A stretch of DNA of 32,954 bases from an uncultured Flavobacteriales bacterium (GCA_913063255.1 CAJXYJ010000014.1:1-32954), one strand, 5' to 3'. Positions 17,497 through 26,930 are shown, counted from the first letter of the stretch. The notes: generated by a model not told the origin, from the sequence alone. Translations and numbers: made by a program.

Positions 17497-19656
17497 TTAT
17501 ACTTTCTCCAATTCTATCATATTTACATTAGTAGTAAATGTACCATAATTTACTATTGCTTTCTTTTTTTCAATCTTGTCTATTGTTCCTATAGCAATTC
17601 CATCTATCATACGTACTCGATCCCCAATTTTTAAAGTTACTTTAGGTTGAAGAGGTGGTGCTTTTTTGGCTTCTTCTTTTTCCTTTTTTTTCCGCTTTCT
17701 AATAACGTTAACTTTTGCTTCTACTTCTTGTTTTACTTTTTGGGTTTTTACTTTTTCTTTCTTTTTTACAGCAGGCGTAACTTTCTTAATTTTGCTATTT
17801 TCTACTAAAACCATCTTAAAGAGCTCGTCTAGTAGGGCTTTCTTTTTCTTATTATTGTTGTAATGATTTGCTAAAGAGTCAATTTTTTTGCCCAAGCTTA
17901 TTAACCGTTGATTAGAATCAAACATCTCTTGGTAACTTTCGAGTTTATCTTGAATCTTAACATTTGTTTCTTCCAATTGCTTGCTATTCTTTTTTGCTTT
18001 TTGTTCTTCTGTTTTAAGCAATTCTGAAGTTTTACGAAGCTGAAAACGTTCTTTCTGAAGATTGGCAATACTCTTGTCAAATCGAACCTTACCACTCTCT
18101 ATTTTCTTTTTGGCCTTATTGATTAAACTATAAGGAATTCCGTTTTTTTGGGCGACTTCAAAAGTAAATGAACTTCCAGCTTCTCCTAAAAGTAATTGAT
18201 ACATCGGTTCTAAAGTATGGGTGTTAAATTGCATATTAGCATTGGTCGCATGAGGCAATTCGCTAGCTAGTAATTTTAAATTGGTATAATGCGTAGTAAT
18301 CACACCAAAGGATTCTCGTTCATAGAAAACCTCCAGAAAGGTTTCTGCCAATGCTCCACCTAATTCAGGATCACTTCCGGTACCAAATTCATCGATAAGA
18401 AATAAAGTATCCGACTTACATTTCTTTAAAAACTGATTCATTTTTTTTAATCGATAGCTATAAGTACTCAACTGATTTTCTATAGACTGGTTGTCACCAA
18501 TATCGGTAAGGACTCTATTAAAAAAGCAAAATTCACTAGACGAATCAACTGGAACTAACATCCCCGATTGCAATAAAACCTGTAGTAAACCAACTGTTTT
18601 AAGAGTAATACTTTTCCCTCCAGCATTAGGACCAGAAATTACAATGATTCTATTTTCTGGATGTAATTCTATAGTTTGCGGAAAAGTTATTTCCTTTCTA
18701 GCATTATTAGCTACTAGAAGTAAAGGATGATAGGCCTTTTTTAAATGCAACCTCTTCTTATTGGTTAATAAGGGTAGCACCCCGCTAATTTGAATTGCAT
18801 ATCGTGCTTTCGCATGCAAGACATCAATAGTTGTTAAATAATCTTGGTAGGATTCTAGTAAGACTTTGTAGGGCCTAATAAATTCGGTAAGTTCTTTTAA
18901 AATCCTTTTTATTTCTTCAAGTTCCTCATAAATAAGATTGCTTAATTCATTAGCATATTCTAAGGTTTCTTGAGGCTCCATATATACCAAGCTTCCTGTT
19001 TTTGAATTACCCAAAACAGTACCTCTTATTTTTTTACGATACATGGCTTTTACTGCAAGAACTCTGCGGTTATCTACGATAGTCTCTCTTATATCATCTA
19101 AATAATCTTGCTGAGCATAATGTGTAAGTGCTTTTGAAAAAGAAGAGTTAATTTTTACTTTTACTATTTTAAGTCTACTTCGTATGGCAGCTAAATTATC
19201 TGAAGCATTGTCTTTTACTTCACCATATTTATTTATTTTTTTAATTATTTCTTCTGAAATATGGTTCGTATAGTTAGTTTGTTCAGAAAAAGAATTTAGA
19301 TAGATGTAAAACTCTTCATATTTTTTAAAAAATTTTAAAAGAACCTGAGTAGAATTGGTTACAGAAAGTATTTTCCTAAAACCAGTAACTTCCAAAGTAC
19401 TGTTTTCTATAGTTAATAAATGAAGTTCTCTGCTAATGGATTCAAATCCGTGATTTGGTATTGGACTATCACTATTAAATGAAGCAGTAAATTCTTTTAC
19501 TCTATTTAATTCGGATGGGATCCTTTCTACATCAGAAAAAGGAAGTATAGCAAGTGTTTTTTCTTTACCTAATTCAGTAATACAAAAGGAGGAAACCTGT
19601 TGTAATACCAACGGAAACTCTAAACTTTCTAATGTTTTCTTGGGGATGTTAATCAT
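17497..19656 (-). CDS. MutS2-family ATPase lacking the C-terminal Smr domain
   Basis: Walker A 'VISGPNAGGKSITLKTVGLLQ', 'TDIGDNQSIENQLSTYS', Walker B 'TLFLIDEFGTGSDPELGGALAE', 'TTHYTNLK'; C-terminus ends in a KOW-like 'IGDRVRMIDGIAIGTIDKIEKKKAIVNYG'. Confidence 0.93.
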   Translation of the reverse strand: MINIPKKTLESLEFPLVLQQVSSFCITELGKEKTLAILPFSDVERIPSELNRVKEFTASFNSDSPIPNHGFESISRELHLLTIENSTLEVTGFRKILSVTNSTQVLLKFFKKYEEFYIYLNSFSEQTNYTNHISEEIIKKINKYGEVKDNASDNLAAIRSRLKIVKVKINSSFSKALTHYAQQDYLDDIRETIVDNRRVLAVKAMYRKKIRGTVLGNSKTGSLVYMEPQETLEYANELSNLIYEELEEIKRILKELTEFIRPYKVLLESYQDYLTTIDVLHAKARYAIQISGVLPLLTNKKRLHLKKAYHPLLLVANNARKEITFPQTIELHPENRIIVISGPNAGGKSITLKTVGLLQVLLQSGMLVPVDSSSEFCFFNRVLTDIGDNQSIENQLSTYSYRLKKMNQFLKKCKSDTLFLIDEFGTGSDPELGGALAETFLEVFYERESFGVITTHYTNLKLLASELPHATNANMQFNTHTLEPMYQLLLGEAGSSFTFEVAQKNGIPYSLINKAKKKIESGKVRFDKSIANLQKERFQLRKTSELLKTEEQKAKKNSKQLEETNVKIQDKLESYQEMFDSNQRLISLGKKIDSLANHYNNNKKKKALLDELFKMVLVENSKIKKVTPAVKKKEKVKTQKVKQEVEAKVNVIRKRKKKEKEEAKKAPPLQPKVTLKIGDRVRMIDGIAIGTIDKIEKKKAIVNYGTFTTNVNMIELEKV

Positions 19657-19678
19657 TCTCCTTCAAATTTTTATTGAA

Positions 19679-21187
19679 CTATATATAAACTGAAATTGTA
19701 AGTACCGTCATCGTTAATAATAAAAGAATAACAATTAATGGTGTGACAAACTTTAACCATTTATCATAACCCACATTTACAATAGCTAGAGATGCTAATA
19801 TTAAACCCGTAGGATTTAGAAAAGCAAATAAGCCCATTCCATATTGATAAGCATTTACGATAAACTCTCTTCCTATACCAACCCCATCCCCTAAAGGTGA
19901 CATTATGGGCATGGTTAAAACTGCCATTCCAGAAGAGGAAGGAATAAAAAAGGACAAGCCACCATAAATATATAACATGGTATTTATAAACAGACCTTTA
20001 TTCATACCATCTGTTAAACTACTTGAATAATAGAGTAGGGTATCGCTAATAAGGCCATCTTCCATTAGTACCGTAACACCTCTTGCAATTCCAATTATAA
20101 AAGCAACTCCTAATAATTCGGTTGCTCCTTTTATAAAAGTATCTACAAACACTCGTTCTTTAATTCTTGAAAGAAAACCAATTAATATAGCACCTACAAA
20201 GAATACGGATGTCATTTCTAAAAACCACCAATCCAATTTTGAAACTCCGTAAATCATAACTACAAAACACAGAACAAAAACCAATAGTATCATTCTTAAT
20301 CTTGCGGTTAATTGTACCGAGCTATTGTTGGATAAATTACCAAACCTATTTTCAATTTCTTGCTTTTGACTATAAATAATTGATTTTGTAGGATCTTTTT
20401 TTATACGTTGTGCATATCGAATAATATAAATAATACAGATTATTAACCCTAAAGCCAACATTATAAATCTTCCATTAAGTCCTGCGGTCCAAGTAATACC
20501 TGCAGCATCTGAAGCTATTATAGTGCTAAAAGGGTTTACTGTAGAGGCCATAGTTCCCATAGAAGAGCCTATGTAAATAGATGCTAAGGCTACAATGGCA
20601 TCGTATCGGGCAGCCAAAAAAACGGGTATTAGAATTGGGTAAAAAGCAATGGTTTCTTCAGCCAATCCAAAAGTAGTTCCTCCAAGAGCAATTAAGGAAG
20701 TAACCAAAATTATTAAGATAAACTCTTTTCCTTCAAGGACCTTTCCTAACCAGGAAATTCCAGCTTCAAAAGCTCCTGTGGCATTAACAATTCCTATGAG
20801 CCCTCCAATGATTAATATTAATAATATAATATCAGAAACCTCAGTAATTCCTTTTAGTGGAGATTGTATGTATTCTTTGATTCCTTGTGGTCTGGGCTCT
20901 AGCTTTTGGTATGTGTTTGGTATGCTAATTGGTTTCCAAATATCCCCACTTGTAAATTTCTCTAAGGGTATTTTTACCTGTAAATCGTCTAGTGTTTTTT
21001 GAGTTGCTTCTAGTGTTACCTTTTCTTTTAAATGAGTTCTTTCAAAAGTGTTTTCTACTTTATCATACGATAGCCTGTCGTATTGCCCCGCAGGAATCAT
21101 CCAAGTTAGAATGGCTACTAAACCAGCAATAATTAATAATATAGTTTGAGGAGTCGGAAATATAATTTTTTTCTTGGCTGAAGTCAA
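19679..21187 (-). CDS. YfcC family / DcuC-like transporter
   Basis: About 12 TM helices; 'MIPAGQYDRLSYD', 'GGTTFGLAEETIAFYPILIPVFLAARYDAIVALASIYIGSSMGTMASTVNPFST', 'IPSSSGMAVLTMPIMSPLGD'. Confidence 0.9.
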   Translation of the reverse strand: MTSAKKKIIFPTPQTILLIIAGLVAILTWMIPAGQYDRLSYDKVENTFERTHLKEKVTLEATQKTLDDLQVKIPLEKFTSGDIWKPISIPNTYQKLEPRPQGIKEYIQSPLKGITEVSDIILLILIIGGLIGIVNATGAFEAGISWLGKVLEGKEFILIILVTSLIALGGTTFGLAEETIAFYPILIPVFLAARYDAIVALASIYIGSSMGTMASTVNPFSTIIASDAAGITWTAGLNGRFIMLALGLIICIIYIIRYAQRIKKDPTKSIIYSQKQEIENRFGNLSNNSSVQLTARLRMILLVFVLCFVVMIYGVSKLDWWFLEMTSVFFVGAILIGFLSRIKERVFVDTFIKGATELLGVAFIIGIARGVTVLMEDGLISDTLLYYSSSLTDGMNKGLFINTMLYIYGGLSFFIPSSSGMAVLTMPIMSPLGDGVGIGREFIVNAYQYGMGLFAFLNPTGLILASLAIVNVGYDKWLKFVTPLIVILLLLTMTVLTISVYI

Positions 21188-21229
21188 ATTTGAAAATTTA
21201 TTTTTTAATTAAATTAATAGAGGTTAGCA

Positions 21230-21261
21230 TTGCTTAAACTTTTCTTTTATTATTAATTTTG
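21230..21261 (+). promoter_or_regulatory. Candidate Bacteroidota promoter for ung
   Basis: TTG (21230-21232), 21-nt spacer, TAATTTTG (21254-21261) exactly matching TAnnTTTG; ATG at 21278. Confidence 0.5.
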
Positions 21262-21277
21262 TTCAAAAGTACTAATT

Positions 21278-21943
21278 ATGACTGTAAATATTGACTCAAG
21301 TTGGAAGGAACAATTACAAGAAGAATTCGATAAACCTTATTTTACGAATCTTAGCCAATTTGTAAAGCAAGAATATGCCGATCATACTTGTTATCCGCCT
21401 GGGGATTTAATTTTTTCAGCATTTAATCATACTCCTTTTCAAGAGGTGAAAATAGTTATTATTGGTCAGGATCCGTATCACGGAGAAGGGCAGGCAAATG
21501 GCTTGTGTTTTTCAGTAAAGGATACTATAAAACATCCACCTTCATTAATTAATATTTTTAAAGAAATCGAATCCGATTTGTTAATCCCTTATCCTCAAAG
21601 TGGAAATTTAGAACGTTGGGCAGACCAAGGAATACTTTTGTTAAATGCTACCTTAAGTGTAAGAGCGCATCAAGCAGGAAGCCATCAAAAAAAAGGGTGG
21701 GAGCAATTTACAGATGCTGTAATTTCTAAACTATCTGAAGAAAAAGAAGGGCTTGTGTTTTTATTATGGGGAGGATTCGCCAAGAAAAAAGGAGCTAGAA
21801 TTAATACGGATAAACATTTGGTTTTAACTACAGGGCATCCATCACCATTAAGCGCAAATAGAGGGTATTGGTTTGGTAACAAATGTTTTAGTGAAGTAAA
21901 TAAATATTTGAATGAATTAGGAAAAGATCCCATTCAATGGTAA
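21278..21943 (+). CDS. ung: Uracil-DNA glycosylase
   Basis: 'VIIGQDPYHGEGQANGLCFSV', 'LLLNATLSVRAHQAGSHQKKGWEQFTD', 'TTGHPSPLSANRGYWFGNKCFSEVNKYL'. Confidence 0.97.
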   Translation: MTVNIDSSWKEQLQEEFDKPYFTNLSQFVKQEYADHTCYPPGDLIFSAFNHTPFQEVKIVIIGQDPYHGEGQANGLCFSVKDTIKHPPSLINIFKEIESDLLIPYPQSGNLERWADQGILLLNATLSVRAHQAGSHQKKGWEQFTDAVISKLSEEKEGLVFLLWGGFAKKKGARINTDKHLVLTTGHPSPLSANRGYWFGNKCFSEVNKYLNELGKDPIQW

Positions 21944-21949
21944 TTAATT

Positions 21950-21965
21950 AAAACGAATTCGTTTT
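21950..21965. terminator. Short palindrome between convergent ung and small ORF
   Basis: Perfect 16-bp palindrome AAAACGAATTCGTTTT; may act as a weak bidirectional terminator and overlaps the small ORF stop codon. Confidence 0.4.
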
Positions 21966-22068
21966 ATTCGTCTTCTGGTATGTGGGTTTCTGGATCGTTA
22001 CAGCTAAATTGAAGTATCAGGAAGTTGGTAACTAATAAGGTCCCCAGAATGATTAAAAATGTGATCAT
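21964..22068 (-). CDS. Small (34 aa) single-TM membrane protein, absent from supplied ORF track
   Basis: Minus-strand translation MITFLIILGTLLVTNFLILQFSCNDPETHIPEDE*: ATG start, 19-20 residue hydrophobic helix, polar acidic tail. Confidence 0.5.
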   Translation of the reverse strand: MITFLIILGTLLVTNFLILQFSCNDPETHIPEDE

Positions 22069-22144
22069 AATTCTTTATTAACATTTACATGATGTTAAAT
22101 AAATAAAAAGGTTGCGTGCTAATTAATTTTTTATCTAAATAACA

Positions 22145-22179
22145 TTTGATTTTCAGGATATAAATAAATTGTATATTTT
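22145..22179 (+). promoter_or_regulatory. Candidate Bacteroidota promoter for LamG/PNGase F-like gene
   Basis: TTTG (22145-22148), 23-nt spacer, TATATTTT (22172-22179), ATG at 22210. Confidence 0.35.
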
Positions 22180-22209
22180 TAGGAATCAATAATTTTAAGA
22201 TACAAACTC

Positions 22210-24723
22210 ATGAAAAAACTTTATTCTTTGCTATTTTTAATTGCGATTAATTTTTACGGCTTTTCACAATCCAACCAATATTTACATTTCGATGGAATTG
22301 ATGATTATGTTGAAATAGAAAACGGAGTAGCCCTTTTAGATGGCACTACAGAAATCACCATGTCTGGTTGGTTTTATACAGACCAGTTAATCTACGGCGC
22401 TGGAATGATTGGTTTTAGAGGAGAAGGAGAAGGAGATTCTATGTATTTAATTCAATTAAGTGATGGGGTAATAGAATGTCGACTCATTATAGGTGGAAAT
22501 TTATATCAAGTTGTTGCACCAGCAGGATCTATACAGGCAGAAACTTGGCAATATGTTACTTGGGTTTATAATGGTAGTAGTATCGAGTTATTTATCGATG
22601 GAAATAGCATAGGAACCGCAAGTGCTTCTGGGACTTTTACAGGAACCACTAAACCCTTTGGAATTGGAAAAAGTATAGCACCTGGCTATAACTTTATATT
22701 TAAAGGAAGAATTGATGAAGTTTCACTTTGGGGTGTAGCACTTAGCCAAGGAGAGATTCAAAATATTATGAACGATGAATTAATTGGAGATGAATCTGGT
22801 TTGGTAGCCTATTATAAATTTAACCAAGGTATTCCAGAAGATGATAATACCTTTATTACACATCTATTTTCTGAAGCAGGAGGACAAGAAACGGATGCTT
22901 TATTACATAGTTTTGCTTTAGAAGGTACTACTTCAAATTTTGGAGGAGTGTTAGATCCCGATTTTCAAGTCATTAATTTTCCAATTATATCTAACAAAGT
23001 AATTTTTGACGACCCTTTTGATCTGGAAGCATATACAAGTTCAGGCTTAGAGGTTGATTATACAGTTGTTTCAGGACCAGCTTCTGTTTCTGGAAATACT
23101 GTAACCTTAGACGGGGTATTAGGAGAAGTAATAATTAAAGCAAGCCAAGACGGGAATGGTACTTATAATCCAGCAGAAGATGTTTTTTCTTCTTTTCAAG
23201 TATTGGATCCAGCAGATGTTTTACCACAAATTACATTAACAAATCCTGTACCTGGAGATGTTTTTGTTCCAGAATTAGGACCAATTCTTGTTTCTGCTAA
23301 GGCTTCGATTGAATTTCCAGATGTTTTTTCAATAGAGTCAGTCGAAGTGAAAATTGCAAACGAAACTGTTGTGCTAACCGATTATGAAAACGGTTTTTAT
23401 ACCGGCTGGTGGACTCCAAATTCCTATGGTGTAAAAGATATAGAAGTAACAGGTACTAATAATTATGGAAATGAAAATATAGATAATTATGCTATCACAA
23501 TAGTAGATACAGCACAAGATATTCTTGTAGATGCTGCAACCGATGTTTGGGTGTACAGTAACGTATTTTCTGCTGAGGTTGAAGCTACTTTACCTAGCTA
23601 TATGGGGGCTTATGATAGTATTAATGCTACTCTAATTATTGCATGCCCTACTGGAGGCTGTGATCCCTGGGATAGAGTTTCTCATATTGAAGTACAAGGG
23701 CATGATGGAAAGTGGCATGAAATTATTAGGTATATTACTCCTTATGGTGTAGCCTGTGATCATGAAGTAGATTTAACAGATTTTATGTCTTTATTGCAAG
23801 GGACTGTAAATTTTAGGTTTACCTTAGGTACAGGAGGCAATGGGTTTTTATACAGCTTAGTTCTAGATTACAATGCTGGGCAACCTACTTATAATTATAG
23901 CACGGTTTCCAATCTTTGGTCCAATACATATGCTTTTGGAGATTTAGCTGATTTACAGCCTTGTGAAAATTATGAAATTGATTATGCAGATAATGTAGAA
24001 GCTGCAAAAATTAAATTGGTTTCTACTGGACATGGTTGGGGGAGTACTAATACAGGAAATGCAGCAGAATTTCATCATGATATTCATAATGTTTGGGTAG
24101 ATGGAGAATCTACATTCGTACAAGATAATTGGGTGATTTGTGACCCTAATCCAGACGGATGTAATCCACAAAATGGAACTTGGTATTATGATAGAGCAGG
24201 TTGGTGTCCAGGGTCTATTGCACAATGGTTCGATTATGATTTAGGAACTGTTAATACCGCTACTCCAATGGAATTAAATTACATCTTCGATACCGATTAT
24301 ATAGATTATTGTCATCCAAATAACCCTGATTGTATTACTGGCACTACTTGTAGTAATTGTAATGAAGGCTTTAATCCACACCTTATTGTGGCAAGCCATT
24401 TGGTTTCTTTTGGTGACGAACCACTTCTTGATAATGATATTATTTTGAGTTTTAATGATTTTGATAATCCTTTTCGAGAGAATAAATTTGATTTTACTGT
24501 TTTTCCAAACCCTTCCACGGGAAGATTTATTGTAGACACATACTATGAATTGAATAGTAAGATATTTATCTATAATATTAATGGAGAATTAATTACAGAA
24601 ATCAACAATAGAGATATAAAGAAAAGCCATCAAGTAGATATATCTTATGCAGCCAAAGGAATTTACTTTGTAAAGGTGGTAAATGACAAAGGGACTTCCA
24701 CTAAAAAAGTAATTGTTTATTAA
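22210..24723 (+). CDS. Secreted LamG domain + PNGase F-like protein with T9SS type A sorting domain
   Basis: Signal peptide; LamG 'YLHFDGIDDYVEIENG...EITMSGWFYTD'; PNGase F-like 'CPTGGCDPWDRVSHIEVQGHDGKWHEIIRYITPYG...DLTDFMSLLQG' and 'YDRAGWCPGSIAQWFDYDL'; C-terminal 'FTVFPNPSTGRFIV...GIYFVKVVNDKGTSTKKVIVY'. Confidence 0.92.
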   Translation: MKKLYSLLFLIAINFYGFSQSNQYLHFDGIDDYVEIENGVALLDGTTEITMSGWFYTDQLIYGAGMIGFRGEGEGDSMYLIQLSDGVIECRLIIGGNLYQVVAPAGSIQAETWQYVTWVYNGSSIELFIDGNSIGTASASGTFTGTTKPFGIGKSIAPGYNFIFKGRIDEVSLWGVALSQGEIQNIMNDELIGDESGLVAYYKFNQGIPEDDNTFITHLFSEAGGQETDALLHSFALEGTTSNFGGVLDPDFQVINFPIISNKVIFDDPFDLEAYTSSGLEVDYTVVSGPASVSGNTVTLDGVLGEVIIKASQDGNGTYNPAEDVFSSFQVLDPADVLPQITLTNPVPGDVFVPELGPILVSAKASIEFPDVFSIESVEVKIANETVVLTDYENGFYTGWWTPNSYGVKDIEVTGTNNYGNENIDNYAITIVDTAQDILVDAATDVWVYSNVFSAEVEATLPSYMGAYDSINATLIIACPTGGCDPWDRVSHIEVQGHDGKWHEIIRYITPYGVACDHEVDLTDFMSLLQGTVNFRFTLGTGGNGFLYSLVLDYNAGQPTYNYSTVSNLWSNTYAFGDLADLQPCENYEIDYADNVEAAKIKLVSTGHGWGSTNTGNAAEFHHDIHNVWVDGESTFVQDNWVICDPNPDGCNPQNGTWYYDRAGWCPGSIAQWFDYDLGTVNTATPMELNYIFDTDYIDYCHPNNPDCITGTTCSNCNEGFNPHLIVASHLVSFGDEPLLDNDIILSFNDFDNPFRENKFDFTVFPNPSTGRFIVDTYYELNSKIFIYNINGELITEINNRDIKKSHQVDISYAAKGIYFVKVVNDKGTSTKKVIVY

Positions 24724-24745
24724 TATAATTTCATTCAAGAATTAT

Positions 24746-24780
24746 AAAAAGCAGTTTAATATTAAATTAAGCTGCTTTTT
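24746..24780 (+). terminator. Rho-independent terminator after PNGase F-like gene
   Basis: AAAAAGCAGTTTAAT ... ATTAAGCTGCTTTTT stem with one G-T pair and terminal T-run. Confidence 0.8.
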
Positions 24781-24799
24781 ATTTATAGACACTTTAATT

Positions 24800-25657
24800 T
24801 TAATACAATCTGTGTACTATATTTTCTGAAGGAATTGTATTAGGAATTAATTTTAATTTTAATAAAGCTTTCTGGATCTCATCTATTTTCATTTCTGAAA
24901 CTTGATCTTGAGACCACTCTGTCAATTCAAGCCATTGCTTTACATCTTCTAATTTTTGATCGTATCGTTCAGAAATTAGAGTGTCCAATAAGGGTGTTTC
25001 TTTAAAAGCTATAGAAGTTTCATTTATTATTTTTAGAATAGTTTTTATGCTTTCTTCTTCATTTTCAAGAATATCATTTCTTACTGCAATAACAAAGCAA
25101 GGCCAAGGAGTAGGGCATTCCCCTAACAATCTTAAAGTATTATCATCTACAAAAGGTTTGGTTGTAAATTTTTCCCACATAAAATAATCGCCTTTTCCCT
25201 TTGGAAGATTTTCTAAAGCACCTTTTAAATCTTTAATTACATCAAATTTTAAATCGGTTTCTAAATTCCAAGATTTTTGCTCAGCATGAACATAAGTCAT
25301 TAAATGAGAACCACTCCCAAATCTACTTATGGCTGCAGAACTGCCTTTTAAATCTTCAACTAAATGATAATTAGAATTGGAAGCCACATGAATTCCCCAG
25401 ATTAATGGGGACTGAATATATACCTGAACAATTTTACATTCGTTCCCTTTAATAATATCTCGTATAATTCCTTCAGTAAGAATCACCGCCATATCTATTT
25501 CTTTATTCCGAAGCGCAGCACACATTTCACCGGTCCCTCCATAAAAATCTTTCCACCGTAGATTTATTCCTTCTTTGGTATATTTTTTATCCCGAAGTGT
25601 AAAATACCAAGGCAGATTAAAATGTTCTGGAACTCCACCAATCGTGAAATTTTTCAT
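24800..25657 (-). CDS. Substrate-binding (PBP2, NMT1/THI5-like or Ca3427-like) protein without signal peptide
   Basis: 'FTIGGVPEHFNLPWYFTLRDKKYTKEGINLRWKDFYGGTGEMCAALRNKEIDMAVILTEGIIRDIIKG', 'VEDLKGSSAAISRFGSGSHLM'. No N-terminal hydrophobic signal or lipobox. Confidence 0.8.
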   Translation of the reverse strand: MKNFTIGGVPEHFNLPWYFTLRDKKYTKEGINLRWKDFYGGTGEMCAALRNKEIDMAVILTEGIIRDIIKGNECKIVQVYIQSPLIWGIHVASNSNYHLVEDLKGSSAAISRFGSGSHLMTYVHAEQKSWNLETDLKFDVIKDLKGALENLPKGKGDYFMWEKFTTKPFVDDNTLRLLGECPTPWPCFVIAVRNDILENEEESIKTILKIINETSIAFKETPLLDTLISERYDQKLEDVKQWLELTEWSQDQVSEMKIDEIQKALLKLKLIPNTIPSENIVHRLY

Positions 25658-26523
25658 TCTACTAGTTTTTCGAGAGTATATTTTATTAGTTGATCAACTA
25701 TAGAACTTGGATCTTTACTAAAAGTTCCATTAGCTCTATTCGCGATAATAGCGTTTAAGGAAAGTGCTCGATGTCCTAATAATTTTGATAAGCCATAGAT
25801 TGCAGAGGTTTCCATCTCTAAATTAGAAATACGATGGCCATTACTAGAAAAGGAATCAATCTTCTGGTTTAATTTGGGATCTTCTATAGGAAGTCTTAAA
25901 ACCCTTCCTTGTGGTCCATAAAAGCCACCAGCAGTAGCAGTGATACCTTTATAGGTATGTTCACTTTCCATTTTTTCTTCAAGACCTTTGTCGTTTTCAA
26001 TTATAAGTGGTCTAGCTTTTTGAGAATTCCAATTGGTAAATTCAATAAATTCGTTTTCTAAAGAAGGATTTGTAATTTTATCTATTTGATAAAAATGCAA
26101 CATTCCGTTTAAATCCAAACCATGAGTGCTTAATACAAAGGAATCTACAGGAATATCATTCTGAAGAGAACCAGAAGTTCCAACTCTTATTATCTCTAAA
26201 CTTGTCAGTTTTTCTTTAGGTGTTCTTGTTTCTAAATCTATATTAACAAGAGCATCCAATTCATTAATTACAATATCTATATTATCGGGTCCAATACCAG
26301 TAGATATTACCGAAATTCGTTTTCCTTTATAGGTTCCTGTTTGGGTTTTAAATTCTCTCTTTTGTGTCGAGAATTCAATAGTATCAAAATACTGTGTAAT
26401 TTTTTCAACACGGTTCTGATCTCCTACAAACAAGATAGTATTAGCAATATGTTCTGGTTTTAAATTCAAATGATAAACACTTCCATCTGGATTTAATATT
26501 AGTTCTGATTCTTTAATTGGCAT
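25654..26523 (-). CDS. Nucleoside phosphorylase (uridine phosphorylase-like, PNP_UDP_1)
   Basis: 'NTILFVGDQNRVEKI', 'GTYKGKRISVISTGIGPDNIDIVINEL', 'IIRVGTSGSLQ', 'ISNLEMETSAIYGLSKLLGHRALSLNAIIANR'. Confidence 0.9.
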   Translation of the reverse strand: MPIKESELILNPDGSVYHLNLKPEHIANTILFVGDQNRVEKITQYFDTIEFSTQKREFKTQTGTYKGKRISVISTGIGPDNIDIVINELDALVNIDLETRTPKEKLTSLEIIRVGTSGSLQNDIPVDSFVLSTHGLDLNGMLHFYQIDKITNPSLENEFIEFTNWNSQKARPLIIENDKGLEEKMESEHTYKGITATAGGFYGPQGRVLRLPIEDPKLNQKIDSFSSNGHRISNLEMETSAIYGLSKLLGHRALSLNAIIANRANGTFSKDPSSIVDQLIKYTLEKLVE

Positions 26524-26602
26524 TTAATATAATTTAATATTTGAGGGCTTAAAAAATTATATTCAAATTGAAATTGCCCTTGTTTTAACTCTTTATTACT
26601 TT

Positions 26603-26929
26603 TTAACCACCTACACGTTTTACCTTAAAACCTTTGTCTTTTAAAAAGACCATAATTTTATCTCTATAATCTCCTTGAATAATTATCTGTTCATTTTTAA
26701 AACTTCCCCCAACACTTAAAAGTTTCTTTATTTCTTTTGCAAGTTGTTTAAAGTCTGAATCTGCACCAGTGTACCCCTCAATAATAGTAATAGGTTTTCC
26801 TTTGCGTTTTTCATATTTGCAGATCATAGGATCGTCTTGTAGCCATAAAGTAGAATCTTCTATCTTTTTGATTTCTTCGGAAGGGGTGTGTTCTGGAAAT
26901 AAATTTTTAAGCTGATCTTGTAAATCCAT
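26603..26929 (-). CDS. Translation initiation factor SUI1/eIF1-family protein (YciH-like)
   Basis: 'KYEKRKGKPITIIEGYTGADSDFKQLAKEIKKLLSVGGSFKNEQIIIQGDYRDKIMVFLKDKGFKVKRVGG'. Confidence 0.93.
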   Translation of the reverse strand: MDLQDQLKNLFPEHTPSEEIKKIEDSTLWLQDDPMICKYEKRKGKPITIIEGYTGADSDFKQLAKEIKKLLSVGGSFKNEQIIIQGDYRDKIMVFLKDKGFKVKRVGG

Positions 26930-26930
26930 A

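Noticed and set aside
17666-18730. ORFs 17666-17863, 17901-18095 and 18491-18730 in mutS2
   Set aside because: Overlap the conserved MutS2 frame; low complexity caused by the Lys-rich linker.
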